A stretch of DNA of 64,000 nt from positions 2,111,501-2,175,500 of the forward strand of contig NZ_CP027218.1 of assembly GCF_004124275.1 (NCBI RefSeq), given 5' to 3'. A program made the position numbers and the translations under genes. Positions 11,444 to 20,698 of the stretch are shown one piece after another. The number at the start of each line of letters is the position of its first letter. Position 1 is the stretch's first letter. Source of the DNA: Pseudomonas sp. DTU12.3 (GTDB lineage Bacteria; Pseudomonadota; Gammaproteobacteria; Pseudomonadales; Pseudomonadaceae). The notes under the pieces are model-generated. The model saw nothing but the letters and a program-made list of their open reading frames with translations. It had not been told where the DNA came from and did no database searches.

Positions 11444-12172
11444 ATGAGCCAAGTCACTGTACGTTCCGTGGTCTATCAGATTGACGGCCAACCTTATGAA
11501 GGGCGTCTGGCGTTCGACGCCGAACACAAAGGCGCGCGTCCGGGTTTGTTGATGGCGCCGAACTGGATGGGCGTCAGCGCCGGTGCCGAAGAAATCGCCA
11601 AATCGGTGGCGGCCACGGGCTACGTGGTGTTGATCGCTGATGTCTACGGTCAGGCCGTGCGCCCGCAGAACGGTGATCAGGCCGGTGCGGCGATGATGCC
11701 GTTGAAGAACGACCGCACGCTGTTGCGCAAGCGTATGCAGGCGGCGTTCGAGCAATTGCAGGCTCAGGGCGAAGCGGCGGTCGATACTTCGAAACTGGCG
11801 GTGTTCGGTTTCTGCTTCGGCGGCTGCTGTGCACTGGATCTGGCGCGCACTGGCGCGGCGGTGAAGGCTGCGGTGTCGTTCCACGGTACGCTGGACTCGC
11901 CGAATCCGGCCGATGCGCAGAACATCAAGGGTTCGGTATTGGTCCTGCACGGTGCTTCCGACCCGTTGGTGCCGAAAGAGCATCTACCGGCGTTTGAAGA
12001 CGAGATGAACGCGGCGAAGGTCGATTGGCAGTTACTGAGCTACGGCGGTGCAGTGCACTCGTTTACTGATCCGCATGCCAATGTGCCGGGCAAGATGATG
12101 TATGACGAGAAGACCGCCAAGCGCGCGTTCAAGTCGATGCATGATTTGCTGGATGAAGTGTTCAAGGGCTGA
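11444..12172 (+). CDS. Dienelactone hydrolase family protein
   Basis: Cytosolic alpha/beta hydrolase of 242 residues. The family triad is present: Cys124 in FGFCFGGC, Asp173 in HGASDPLVP and His205 in GAVHSFTDP. True dienelactone hydrolases open lactones in chlorocatechol breakdown, but many homologues encoded alone, like this one, have other or unknown substrates. The ATG at 11444 follows AGGAGTCAGAA. No aromatic-degradation genes are nearby, so the physiological role is open. Confidence 0.9.
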   Translation: MSQVTVRSVVYQIDGQPYEGRLAFDAEHKGARPGLLMAPNWMGVSAGAEEIAKSVAATGYVVLIADVYGQAVRPQNGDQAGAAMMPLKNDRTLLRKRMQAAFEQLQAQGEAAVDTSKLAVFGFCFGGCCALDLARTGAAVKAAVSFHGTLDSPNPADAQNIKGSVLVLHGASDPLVPKEHLPAFEDEMNAAKVDWQLLSYGGAVHSFTDPHANVPGKMMYDEKTAKRAFKSMHDLLDEVFKG

Positions 12173-12183
12173 AAAGCGAAAAG

Positions 12184-12364
12184 CCCCTCACCCTAACCCT
12201 CTCCCGGAGGGAGAGGGGACTGATCGGGGGATGCTTGAGGGTTACGCCGACCTGAAAGGGCTGTGCTGAACCCATAATCGCCAAGATTTTTCAGGTCGAT
12301 GTATTACCCCAGACACCTCGGTCGGCTCCCTCTCCCTCTGGGAGAGGGCTGGGGTGAGGGTGCT
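12184..12364. repeat. Inverted repeat with CCCTCACCC...CTCTCCC arms
   Basis: The left arm (about 12184-12218) begins CCCCTCACCCTAACCCTCTC and the right arm (about 12327-12364) ends GAGGGCTGGGGTGAGGG. Arms share about 25 bases and face each other, with 110 bases between that hold no gene. Each arm is also a small hairpin because it carries CTCTCCC and GGGAGAG. This is a scattered proteobacterial intergenic element and here may end both convergent genes. Confidence 0.75.
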
Positions 12365-12366
12365 TT

Positions 12367-13233
12367 TCAGCGCGGTAACTCGATCCGCTCGACTTCCCCT
12401 GGCACCGTCGGCCAATCCCCGGCCGCCCATTTACGCCGCGCTTCATCGATCGCCGCCGGATCGCTCGCGACAAAATTCCAGTTGATCCGCCGTGGCCCGT
12501 CCAGCGCCGCGCCACCGAATACCACCGCGTGTACATCGCTCTCGGCAAACAGACTCATCTCTTCGCCGGCCGGCAACACTACGAGCGCATGTGGCTCAAT
12601 TGCATCGCCGTTCAATTGCGCATCCCCACTCAGCACGTAAACCGCCCGCTCTTCATGCTCGGTCGGAATCAGCAGGGTGGTTGCCGTCTGCATCTGCACT
12701 TCGGCATACAACGTCGGCGAAAGCACCGGCACCGGCGACTCCAGGCAAAAGCCCGACCCCGCAATCATGCGGATCTGTACGCCAAGGTTATCGCTGACCG
12801 GCAACGTCGCAGCCGGGTGATGGCTGTAATGCCCAGGACCCTGTTCATGATCCTTGGGCGACGCCAGCCAGATCTGCAAACCGTGCATCGTGAAGCTCTG
12901 ATCCCACAGCGGCTCAGGCGTGCGCTCGACATGAGCAATCGCGCTGCCGGCGGTCATCCAGCTGACATCGCCAGCGCTGACCACCTGATCGGAGCCGAGG
13001 CTGTCCTTGTGCAGGAGCTGCCCTTGAAACAGATAGGTGAGCGTCGACAGACCGATGTGCGGGTGCTGTCGGATGTTCATGCCTTTGCCCGTCGGATAAA
13101 TCGTTTCTAGCATGTGATCAAAAAACACGAAAGGCCCGACGCTGCGGCATTTGGCTGACGGCAACGGGCGCAGAATCGGCTGGCCTTCGACGTCTTCGGC
13201 GCGCGGGCGGATGATCAGAGGTTGCGTGTCCAT
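12367..13233 (-). CDS. Pirin family protein
   Basis: 288 residues, two cupin barrels. The N-terminal barrel has the metal-site motif HPHIGLSTLTYLFQG (near residues 57-71) and a later His/Glu in GSAIAHVERTPE. Some bacterial pirins oxidise quercetin, others bind metabolic enzymes; which applies here cannot be told. The start is the first ATG, preceded by a weak site (CTGGAATGCACC). Monocistronic, convergent with the dienelactone hydrolase gene. Confidence 0.92.
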   Translation of the reverse strand: MDTQPLIIRPRAEDVEGQPILRPLPSAKCRSVGPFVFFDHMLETIYPTGKGMNIRQHPHIGLSTLTYLFQGQLLHKDSLGSDQVVSAGDVSWMTAGSAIAHVERTPEPLWDQSFTMHGLQIWLASPKDHEQGPGHYSHHPAATLPVSDNLGVQIRMIAGSGFCLESPVPVLSPTLYAEVQMQTATTLLIPTEHEERAVYVLSGDAQLNGDAIEPHALVVLPAGEEMSLFAESDVHAVVFGGAALDGPRRINWNFVASDPAAIDEARRKWAAGDWPTVPGEVERIELPR

Positions 13234-13294
13234 GGTGCATTCCAGGCTGAGCGGGCGATGCCAGAAGCATAACCCGCCGCTGGCATCAGGAGGG

Positions 13295-13711
13295 TTACTG
13301 GCTATCGAAACCCTGCGGGGCGTGGGTTTCGATGGTCACTTCACTGGTGGTCATCAGTTTGTGAATCGGGCAGCGGTCGGCGACTCGCAACAATTCCTCA
13401 CGCTGGGCGTCAGTGAGTACGCCTTTGAGGGTGAGGGTGACGTGCAGGACGTATTTGCCTTTCTGCTCTTCGCTGTTGTCACGTTTGACGTCGACACCGA
13501 CGCCGGTCAGCGGGATGTCTTTCTTCTTCGCGTACATCTTCAGGGTCAGCGCCTTGCAGGCACCGAGCGCCGCGTCGAAGTAGTCATGCGGCTCAGGGGC
13601 TGAGCCTTCGCCGCCGGCGGATTTCGGCACGTCGGCAAACAATTCGTGGTCATCAATCTGTACGGTGTGACGAAAACCTTCAGCGGAGACGGTATTGACG
13701 GTAACAGTCAT
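13295..13711 (-). CDS. OsmC family protein
   Basis: 138 residues. OsmC/Ohr-type proteins reduce organic hydroperoxides using two cysteines; here Cys52 (DAALGACKALT) and Cys114 (ADRCPIHK) are both kept. Sequence features such as PHDYFDAALGAC place it with the YhfA/OsmC branch rather than Ohr proper. ATG 13711 follows GAGGTTCCC. Encoded just upstream of pirin on the same strand but with its own 60-base gap. Confidence 0.9.
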   Translation of the reverse strand: MTVTVNTVSAEGFRHTVQIDDHELFADVPKSAGGEGSAPEPHDYFDAALGACKALTLKMYAKKKDIPLTGVGVDVKRDNSEEQKGKYVLHVTLTLKGVLTDAQREELLRVADRCPIHKLMTTSEVTIETHAPQGFDSQ

Positions 13712-13863
13712 GGGAACCTCACAGGCAGTAGGAAAAGTCGTTCGATCAACAAAGACCTTGCAGTTATAGAGCATTCCCACTGGTACGCGTTCCACTTTCC
13801 TGCGGGATGAACCCTTGTCGTCAGGGCGCGGTCTAGGCTATTCCTACTTGCCGGAGATTACTT

Positions 13864-14895
13864 GTGTCCCTGTATCGTTTGAGTCTCGCCTGCCTGCTGG
13901 TCTTTGCCGGCAACGCCACCGCCCGCGAATATAACTACAGCGATGCGCATCTGCATTATGTGGATTTTTTCCAGGAAACTGCCGGCATGGCGAAATTGCT
14001 TACAGCCATGCAGGAAAGCTCCGTCGAGCATGTGATGATTTCCGGTATTCCAGTGGCGAAGAAATGGCACGAAGACGAACCCAAGCGTCCGCGCTATTAC
14101 GCCGGGGACGACGCCGATGCCTATTGGTACAGTGCAACCGATGTGATCGTCGCCGATGCGGTGCAAAAGTTGTCGCCCGAGCAGCGCCCGTACTTTCATC
14201 CCTTCCTGTCGGGCTTCAACCCCAACGACAAGAACTCCGCCGCGCACATCCAGCGCATGCTCGATCTGTATCCAGGGCTATGGCAGGGCATCGGCGAGGT
14301 GTTCACCCGGCATGACGACCTCACCGCGCTGACGTCCGGCGACACGCCGCGCGCCAATAACGAGGCAATGACCAAAATCTATCATTTGGCGGCGGAAAAC
14401 GACCTGCCGGTGATGCTGCATTCCAACATCACTTCCAAGCGAGAGAAAAATCCGCTGTACCTGAAGGAAATCGAAGAGCCACTGCGTAATCACCCGCACA
14501 CGCGCTTCATCTGGGCGCATGCCGGGACCAGCGCCGAAATTCATCGGCATCAGACCCAGCTGAAATTCTTGCTGCCAACGCTGACGCGCATGCTTGAGGC
14601 CTACCCGAATCTGTATGTTGATTTGTCGTGGAGCATGCTCACGCCATATTTGCTGGATGAGCAGGGCCAGCCACGCCCGGAATGGCTGGCGCTGGTCGAG
14701 AAATACCCGGAGCGCTTCATGCTTGGCTCGGACGTCGTAGGGCGTTTCAACAAACTCGGTCAGGAAATGCGCAGCTTCAAGCCGTTCCTTGATGCGTTGC
14801 CCGAGGACGTTGCGAAAAAGGTCGCGCGGGATAACTTCCTGGCGATCTTGCCGCGAACGGTGCTCAAGTCCGAGAAAACCACGCTGAATCGTTAA
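13864..14895 (+). CDS. Exported amidohydrolase-family protein
   Basis: 343 residues with a Sec signal peptide (hydrophobic about 5-20, cleavage likely after NATA). The mature part has a TIM-barrel amidohydrolase pattern: DAHLHY at 27-32 for metal binding, MLHSNI near 180, WAHAG near 218 and LGSDV near 288. It therefore looks like a periplasmic metal-dependent hydrolase of the amidohydrolase-2 type. Start is GTG with GGAG eight bases before. Substrate unknown. Confidence 0.82.
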   Translation: MSLYRLSLACLLVFAGNATAREYNYSDAHLHYVDFFQETAGMAKLLTAMQESSVEHVMISGIPVAKKWHEDEPKRPRYYAGDDADAYWYSATDVIVADAVQKLSPEQRPYFHPFLSGFNPNDKNSAAHIQRMLDLYPGLWQGIGEVFTRHDDLTALTSGDTPRANNEAMTKIYHLAAENDLPVMLHSNITSKREKNPLYLKEIEEPLRNHPHTRFIWAHAGTSAEIHRHQTQLKFLLPTLTRMLEAYPNLYVDLSWSMLTPYLLDEQGQPRPEWLALVEKYPERFMLGSDVVGRFNKLGQEMRSFKPFLDALPEDVAKKVARDNFLAILPRTVLKSEKTTLNR

Positions 14896-15025
14896 TGCCA
14901 ACGGTTCGAAGGATCAAGGCCTTTTGATATCGCCTTTTCGTCTTACGCATTTTTCCACCGGGCCGATACCTTCTAAAGCAACCAGCTGCAGGGTTGATGC
15001 AGCGCTTTTGGAAGGAACCAGAGCA

Positions 15026-16651
15026 ATGAGTATTCGTAGTCTCAATATCGCCCCGCGCGCCGGCCTCGGTTTTGGCCTGTTGGCGCTGATGGTATTTGCC
15101 CTTGGGGCGTTCGCGTTACTGCAAATGTCGAACATGCGCGCGCAGTCTGACGAGGTTGATAACAACTGGCTGCCGAGCGTGATGGCGGTCGGTGAGATGA
15201 GTCAGGACATGCTGCGCCTGCGCGCGCTGACCATGCGTTTGTTGCTCAATCGCGATCCACAGGCGCTTGAACAGAACGTTGCCAAACTCAATGAATTACG
15301 CGGTGTGCTCAGTGAGGCCCAGCAGCGTTATGACGTGCTGATCGTACTGCCCGAGGAGCGCAAGCTGTTTGACCGCTTCAAGGTGGCCGAGCACCAGTAC
15401 CTGGAGTTTCAGGCGCAGGTCATGCAGTTGTCCGCGCAGAATCGGGTGGAGGAGGCCGCGAGCGTCCTCAACGGTCAGATGAGTCCCTTGGCCGATGAAA
15501 TCGCAGTGGTTTTGCGCGAACTGGTTGAGCTGAATAAACACAATGCCAATCTCGCCACCGAAGCAGCGCGGCTGGTGTTTACCAGTTCGCGGGTGTGGGT
15601 CGGCGTGATGATCGGTGTCACTGCGCTGATCACCATTGGCCTGGCGCTGTTGCTGACCCGCAGCATTGTGCTGCCGCTGGCGCAATCGTTGGGCGTGGCC
15701 GAGGTGGTGGCGGGTGGTGATCTGACTGGCGATATCAACATCAGCGGCAAGGACGAGCCGGCGCGACTGCTGCACGCGCTCAAGAGCATGCAACACAACC
15801 TGCGTGACACGATTCGGCAAATCTCCGAGTCCTCCAGCCAATTGGCCTCGGCGTCCGAGGAGCTCAGTTGCGTCACCGAAGACGCGACGCGCGGGTTGCA
15901 TCAGCAGAGTCTGGAAATCGAGCAGGCGGCCACGGCGGTGAATCAGATGACCGCGGCGGTGGAAGAGGTGGCCAGTAATGCGGTGGCGACTTCGGAAGCT
16001 TCGCGTGAATCCGATCGCATCGCCCAGCGTGGTCGCGAACAGGTGCAGCAGACCGTTTCGTCGATCGAGTTTCTTGCCGAAGACGTAACCAATAATGCCT
16101 CGCAGGTAGAAGATCTGGCGCAGAAGGTTCACGGCATCAGCAAGGTACTGGATGTGATTCGCTCGATTGCCGAGCAGACCAATTTGCTGGCGCTGAATGC
16201 GGCGATTGAAGCGGCGCGGGCCGGTGATGCCGGGCGCGGGTTTGCGGTGGTGGCGGACGAGGTGCGCGCCCTGGCGCATCGCACGCAGCAGTCGACGCAG
16301 GAGATCGAGCAGATGATTGGCGGCATTCAGCAGGGCACCGATTCGGCAGTCAGTTCGATGCAGCAGAGCAATGTGCGCGCGCGTTCGACACTGGAGCTGG
16401 CAAAGGCCGCCGGTACGGCATTGGAGGAAATTGCCTCGGCGTTTACCTTGATCAACGAGCGCAATCTGGTCATCGCCAGTGCTTCGGAAGAGCAGGCAGC
16501 GGTGGCGCGCGAGGTGGATCGCAATCTGATGAATATTCGCGATCTGGCGATGCAGACTTCGGCGGGGGCCAATCAGACCAGCGCCGCGAGCCAGGAGTTG
16601 TCGCGCCTGGCGGTGGACCTGAACAACATGGTCGCCAAATTCTCGGTCTGA
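15026..16651 (+). CDS. Methyl-accepting chemotaxis protein
   Basis: 541 residues. First membrane helix about 13-33, a four-helix periplasmic sensor of about 155 residues, second membrane helix about 190-213, HAMP, then the cytoplasmic signalling hairpin whose tip (EQTNLLALNAAIEAARAG onward) is at about 382-416. The short sensor suggests a TarH-like four-helix bundle; ligand unknown. The protein ends VAKFSV, with no CheR/CheB-binding pentapeptide. The ATG at 15026 is preceded by GGAAGGAACC. No other chemotaxis gene is near. Confidence 0.95.
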   Translation: MSIRSLNIAPRAGLGFGLLALMVFALGAFALLQMSNMRAQSDEVDNNWLPSVMAVGEMSQDMLRLRALTMRLLLNRDPQALEQNVAKLNELRGVLSEAQQRYDVLIVLPEERKLFDRFKVAEHQYLEFQAQVMQLSAQNRVEEAASVLNGQMSPLADEIAVVLRELVELNKHNANLATEAARLVFTSSRVWVGVMIGVTALITIGLALLLTRSIVLPLAQSLGVAEVVAGGDLTGDINISGKDEPARLLHALKSMQHNLRDTIRQISESSSQLASASEELSCVTEDATRGLHQQSLEIEQAATAVNQMTAAVEEVASNAVATSEASRESDRIAQRGREQVQQTVSSIEFLAEDVTNNASQVEDLAQKVHGISKVLDVIRSIAEQTNLLALNAAIEAARAGDAGRGFAVVADEVRALAHRTQQSTQEIEQMIGGIQQGTDSAVSSMQQSNVRARSTLELAKAAGTALEEIASAFTLINERNLVIASASEEQAAVAREVDRNLMNIRDLAMQTSAGANQTSAASQELSRLAVDLNNMVAKFSV

Positions 16652-16657
16652 AATTAT

Positions 16658-16756
16658 CCCTGTAGGAGCTGTCGAGTGAAACGAGGCTGCGATCTGTTGA
16701 TGTTGATTTAAAGATCAGGATCAAAAGATCGCAGCGTGCCGCAGCTCCTACAGGGG
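16658..16756. repeat. REP pair, GTAGGAGCTG type
   Basis: CTGTAGGAGCTGTCGAG and its distant inverse CGTGCCGCAGCTCCTACAG, with GATC-rich middle. It separates the chemoreceptor from the convergent DUF3108 gene. Confidence 0.88.
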
Positions 16757-16759
16757 TAC

Positions 16760-16786
16760 AAAAAAGCCCCGCATTTGCGGGGCTCT
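16760..16786 (-). terminator. Terminator of the DUF3108 gene
   Basis: Read on the - strand: AGCCCCGC, loop AAAT, GCGGGGCTTTTTTGT. It lies 16 bases past the stop codon. Confidence 0.9.
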
Positions 16787-16801
16787 TTGTTCTTGCGCGG
16801 A

Positions 16802-17515
16802 TCAGCTGCCCTTAACGGTTTTGCCGTTGACCGTGCCGTCCTGGAGCATGATGTTGTACTCCTTGCCGTCGGTTTCAACCTGTTGCAGGCGAACCAGCAG
16901 GTAATCCCAATCCTTGGCGAACCAGAGGACGGTGATGCGCTTGCTTTGTGTCGGGTCGCGTACGCGCTCGACCTTGATTGCGTCGATCTTGCCAGCCTTG
17001 GTCTCGACTTTTTCCGAACCCAGCACGCGGAAGTCATAGGTATCGACTTCGCCGTCATCGACCACTTGATAGCTCATGGTCTTCTTGCCGGCAGCCACAT
17101 CATGTTGCAGGGCCAACTGGTAAGTGGATTTGTCGACCATGCCACGGTTCAGCGGGATTTTTACCGCGTCGCCACGGTCGGTGCCGGTGACCATCTTGCT
17201 GTTCCAGTCGAAATCCAGATCAGCCTTCTTGGCTTTGCCCAGACCGCCACGTTCGAAGTGGTAGGACTGCGGCAGCAGGGTGTCCTTGTCCAGGGTCAGG
17301 GTGCTTTCTTCAGTCAGGCTGGCGATCATCATCGAGGCCTTGAAGCTGAGCTTCCAGACGCCGTTGGCTTCCTTGACCAGGCTGCGCTCGGCGGTGCCGC
17401 TCATGGGCAACTGCTTCCAGTCGGCGGTGTAGCTGGCGGAGAACGGTTGAAGGTCCGCTGCCTGCGCGAATGGCAGGGCGAGCAGAGCGCAAGCGAAGAG
17501 CAGGGCGCGACGCAT
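16802..17515 (-). CDS. DUF3108 periplasmic protein
   Basis: 237 residues with a Sec signal peptide (MRRALLFACALLALPFAQAA). The mature sequence, with FSASYTADWKQLPMSGTAER and the late WFAKDWDYLLVRLQQVE, matches DUF3108 proteins, predicted beta-rich and periplasmic, with no assigned role. It is encoded eight bases after purN on the same strand, so it may share the purM-purN transcript, although no functional link to purines is known. Confidence 0.85.
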   Translation of the reverse strand: MRRALLFACALLALPFAQAADLQPFSASYTADWKQLPMSGTAERSLVKEANGVWKLSFKASMMIASLTEESTLTLDKDTLLPQSYHFERGGLGKAKKADLDFDWNSKMVTGTDRGDAVKIPLNRGMVDKSTYQLALQHDVAAGKKTMSYQVVDDGEVDTYDFRVLGSEKVETKAGKIDAIKVERVRDPTQSKRITVLWFAKDWDYLLVRLQQVETDGKEYNIMLQDGTVNGKTVKGS

Positions 17516-17523
17516 AATATCTC

Positions 17524-18174
17524 CTAGTTTCGAATCAAGTGGCCGCTGGCCGCGAGTAACTGGCCATCCAGTAAAGCACCTTGCTCACCGAGTGCCAGTC
17601 TGCCTTCGGCGAACCAGCGTACTGCCATCGGATAGATCAGGTGTTCCTGAACGTGAACTCGCTGCGCGAGACTGTGCGGCGTGTCGTGCAACTCTACCGG
17701 TAATACTGCCTGTACGACCAGTGGTCCGCCATCGAGTTCCTCGGTGACGAAGTGCACGGAGCAGCCGTGCTCGGTGTCGCCGGCTTCCAGCGCGCGCTGA
17801 TGAGTGTGTAACCCTTTGTATTTGGGCAGCAGCGACGGGTGGATATTGAGCAGGCGCCCTTGGTAGTGACGAACGAAATCAGCGCTGAGAATGCGCATGA
17901 AACCGGCCAGTACCACGAGTTTGGGTTGGAATTCGTCGATCAGTTTGATCAGTGCAGCATCGAAGGCCTCGCGACCTTCGAATGCCTTGTGATCCAGCGA
18001 GCGAGTAGCGATACCCGCATCACTGGCGCGTTGCAGGCCGTAGGCGTCGGCGCGGTTGGAAATCACCGCAGCGATGCGAACCGGGCTGTCGCCGGTCCGC
18101 GTGCTGTCGATCAAAGCCTGCAAGTTACTGCCGGTGCCGGACAACAGCACCACGACATCACAGGTTGCGGACAT
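17524..18174 (-). CDS. purN: Phosphoribosylglycinamide formyltransferase
   Basis: Third step of de novo purine synthesis: transfers a formyl group from 10-formyl-THF to GAR. 216 residues. The catalytic region reads LLNIHPSLLPKYKG (His and Asn of the family), followed by the conserved Asp in TEELDGGP. LSGTGSNLQAL at the N-terminus binds the phosphate. The ATG overlaps the purM stop by one base (TAATG), the usual purM-purN pairing. Confidence 0.96.
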   Translation of the reverse strand: MSATCDVVVLLSGTGSNLQALIDSTRTGDSPVRIAAVISNRADAYGLQRASDAGIATRSLDHKAFEGREAFDAALIKLIDEFQPKLVVLAGFMRILSADFVRHYQGRLLNIHPSLLPKYKGLHTHQRALEAGDTEHGCSVHFVTEELDGGPLVVQAVLPVELHDTPHSLAQRVHVQEHLIYPMAVRWFAEGRLALGEQGALLDGQLLAASGHLIRN

Positions 18175-19232
18175 TAATGAGCCTTAAGGTTCTGCAGATC
18201 AACCTGAGCTGCACCTTCGGCGGCCGCAGCGATCTGGCCGATGACCCAAGGCTGTTCGCCTGCATCACGCAGAGTGTTCAGGGCCACTTCAACGTGCTCC
18301 TGAGCCACGCAGATAACCATGCCGACGCCGCAGTTCAGCACGCGGTGCATCTCGGTTTCGTCAACGTTGCCTTTCTCTTGCAGCCAATCGAATACAGCAG
18401 GGCGAGTCCAGCTAGCCACGTCAACCACGGCCTGAGCGCCTTTTGGCAGTACGCGCGGGATGTTGTCGAGCAGGCCACCACCGGTGATGTGGGCCATGGC
18501 TTTGACGGCGCCGGTGTCTTTGATCAGCTTGAGCAGCGGCTTCACGTAGATGCGGGTCGGGGCCATCAGCAGGTCGGTCAGCGGTTTGCCGTCGAGCTGG
18601 ATGTTTTCGATGTCGGCGCCGGACACTTCGATGATCTTGCGGATCAGCGAGTAGCCGTTCGAATGCGGGCCGGACGATGGCAGCGCGATCAGCGCGTCAC
18701 CGGTGGCGACTTTCGAGCCGTCGATGATTTCAGCTTTTTCCACGACGCCGACGCAGAAGCCGGCCAGGTCGTAGTCTTCGCCTTCGTACATGCCAGGCAT
18801 TTCAGCGGTTTCGCCGCCCACCAGCGAACAACCCGACAGTTCGCAGCCAGCGCCGATGCCGGTGACCACTTGGGTCGCGGTCTCGACATTGAGTTTGCCG
18901 GTGGCGTAGTAGTCGAGGAAGAACAGTGGCTCGGCGCCGCACACCACGAGGTCGTTCACACACATCGCAACCAGGTCGATGCCGATGCTGTCGTGCTTGT
19001 TCAGGTTCAGCGCCAGACGCAGCTTGGTGCCGACGCCGTCGGTGCCGGAAACCAGCACAGGCTGCTTGTAGCCGGCCGGGATTTCGCAGAGGGCGCCGAA
19101 ACCGCCCAGGCCGCCCATGACTTCCGGGCGCGCAGTGCGCTTGGCGACGCTCTTGATGCGTTCGACCAATGCTTCACCGGCGTCGATGTCTACACCGGCG
19201 TCCTTGTAGCTCAGGGAGGGTTGCTTGCTCAT
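18174..19232 (-). CDS. purM: Phosphoribosylformylglycinamidine cyclo-ligase (AIR synthetase)
   Basis: Fifth step of purine synthesis: ATP-dependent closure of FGAM to aminoimidazole ribotide. 352 residues, family length. Recognised by [12 protein letters not shown] at the start, [21 protein letters not shown] (near 63-75) and [11 protein letters not shown]. First gene of the purM-purN unit; its promoter must lie in the 373-base divergent gap before the DUF2066 gene. Confidence 0.97.
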   Translation of the reverse strand: MSKQPSLSYKDAGVDIDAGEALVERIKSVAKRTARPEVMGGLGGFGALCEIPAGYKQPVLVSGTDGVGTKLRLALNLNKHDSIGIDLVAMCVNDLVVCGAEPLFFLDYYATGKLNVETATQVVTGIGAGCELSGCSLVGGETAEMPGMYEGEDYDLAGFCVGVVEKAEIIDGSKVATGDALIALPSSGPHSNGYSLIRKIIEVSGADIENIQLDGKPLTDLLMAPTRIYVKPLLKLIKDTGAVKAMAHITGGGLLDNIPRVLPKGAQAVVDVASWTRPAVFDWLQEKGNVDETEMHRVLNCGVGMVICVAQEHVEVALNTLRDAGEQPWVIGQIAAAAEGAAQVDLQNLKAH

Positions 19233-19605
19233 GATCCAGGCCTTTAGGGGAGGGGATTCAGGGGTAACGACCGAGTTCAGCGGGAACTTCGAAATCGAGA
19301 GGGCGATGGCCTCACGCGAGTTTCGGGGTGCCCGGCTGTTGCCGGTCTGCGAAGGCGCGCGATTTTATCAGGCTTGAGGGGCAGCGGCCATCCTCGCACC
19401 GACGGGCAGGGCCATATCAGCGGAAATTTTTTGCAATTGAGCGGCGTGGGTGCCTGTATAAGGTGTGGCAATTAACCGTCTATCGTTATCACTGTGCAAA
19501 AACTTACCGCTGCCGTGTGAATGTTTTGCAACGGCCGAGTGTCACAGCCTTGCTCAACCGGTTCACGCGGCCTGTTCCAGCCGCTCCTGTCGACGGGAAT
19601 TTTCC
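19233..19605. other. Divergent intergenic region purM / DUF2066
   Basis: 373 bases with no convincing gene. It must hold promoters for purM (leftward) and the DUF2066 operon (rightward). A rightward candidate -10 is TATAAG near 19457, but a well-spaced -35 is not evident. A poorly coding frame runs through in-phase with DUF2066 but has no ribosome site or signal peptide. Confidence 0.5.
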
Positions 19606-20664
19606 ATGCGTTTGTGTAAATTGTTGTTTGTGGGTTGTTTGTCTCTGGTCAGCCTGGCGAGTCACGCCGAAAACCTCAAAGGCCTTTATCAAGTACGCGA
19701 GCCGGTCAACGGTCAGGCGCCGGAAGAGCGCGATCGCGCCACTCAGGCTGCGCTGGACACGCTGATTCTGCGCCTGACCGGCGACCCGAAAGCCCCGCAG
19801 AACCCGGGGCTGGCGGCGATTCGCAAGGATCCGCAGCAAATCATCAGTCAATTCGGTTTCGATGCCGGGCCGCCGGAGGTGTTGAAGGTCGATTTCGATC
19901 CGTCGACCACCGAGCAGGCGTTGCGTCGTGCCGGGCTGTCGATGTGGGGCGCCAGTCGGCCGTCGATCCTCAGCTGGTGGCTGAATGACTCGACTGAAGG
20001 CTCAAGCCTGGTCGGCGATGGTCAGGCGGCTGCCGCTCCGTTACGTGCCGCTGCGCAACACCGAGGCTTGCCGTTGCGTTTGCCGTTGGCGGATTTGAGT
20101 GAACAACTGGTCGCCACCGCGCCGGCGCTGGAAGGCACTGATCCGGCACCCTTGCGCGGCGCGTCCGAGCGCTATAACGCCGATGCCTTGTTGGCGGTGC
20201 ATGCGCGCGAAGAGGGCGGGCAATGGCAGGCCAAATGGCATTTGTGGCTTGGTGACCAAAAAGAAGCCGGCAGCGTGCAGGGCGCCGATCAGGCTGCTGT
20301 GGCGGATGCGGTGATGCTGGCAGTGGCTGAGCGCCTGGCGCCGCGTTTTGTCGCCAGGCCCGGTGCTACGGGGCAACAGACGCTGGAAGTGCAGGGCATG
20401 AATCTTGAGCATTACGCGACGCTGTTGCGGTTACTCGAACCGTTCGGCGTGCGTCTGCAAAGTGTCGATGGCGATCGCATCGTGTATCGGGTCAATGGCA
20501 GCGCCGATCAAATGCGCGCGCAGTTGTCGCTGGCGAAGTTGCAGGAGCTGCCGCCTGAGGCGCCAGCTCCGGTAGCAGCGCCACAGCCTGCGGTTGCAGG
20601 TGCGGCACCGGTCGCGGCTGCGGCCCCGACACCGGCGACACCGTCCTTGCGGTTTCGCTGGTAA
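19606..20664 (+). CDS. DUF2066 exported protein
   Basis: 352 residues with a signal peptide (MRLCKLLFVGCLSLVSLASHA). The mature region has VREPVNGQAPEERDRATQ and LILRLTGDP typical of DUF2066 proteins, present next to purM in many Pseudomonas. The C-terminus (about 320-350) is an Ala/Pro tail. Function unknown. ATG 19606 is chosen because the signal peptide begins there, with GGGAA upstream. It is 34 bases ahead of the PerM-like gene and likely co-transcribed. Confidence 0.87.
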   Translation: MRLCKLLFVGCLSLVSLASHAENLKGLYQVREPVNGQAPEERDRATQAALDTLILRLTGDPKAPQNPGLAAIRKDPQQIISQFGFDAGPPEVLKVDFDPSTTEQALRRAGLSMWGASRPSILSWWLNDSTEGSSLVGDGQAAAAPLRAAAQHRGLPLRLPLADLSEQLVATAPALEGTDPAPLRGASERYNADALLAVHAREEGGQWQAKWHLWLGDQKEAGSVQGADQAAVADAVMLAVAERLAPRFVARPGATGQQTLEVQGMNLEHYATLLRLLEPFGVRLQSVDGDRIVYRVNGSADQMRAQLSLAKLQELPPEAPAPVAAPQPAVAGAAPVAAAAPTPATPSLRFRW

Positions 20665-20698
20665 GTCTTTCCTTATATAGAAGCAACAGGAGTGGTAC

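Noticed and set aside
19465..19605. Upstream extension of the DUF2066 protein
   Set aside because: The extension hides the signal peptide that starts at ATG 19606 and has no ribosome site.
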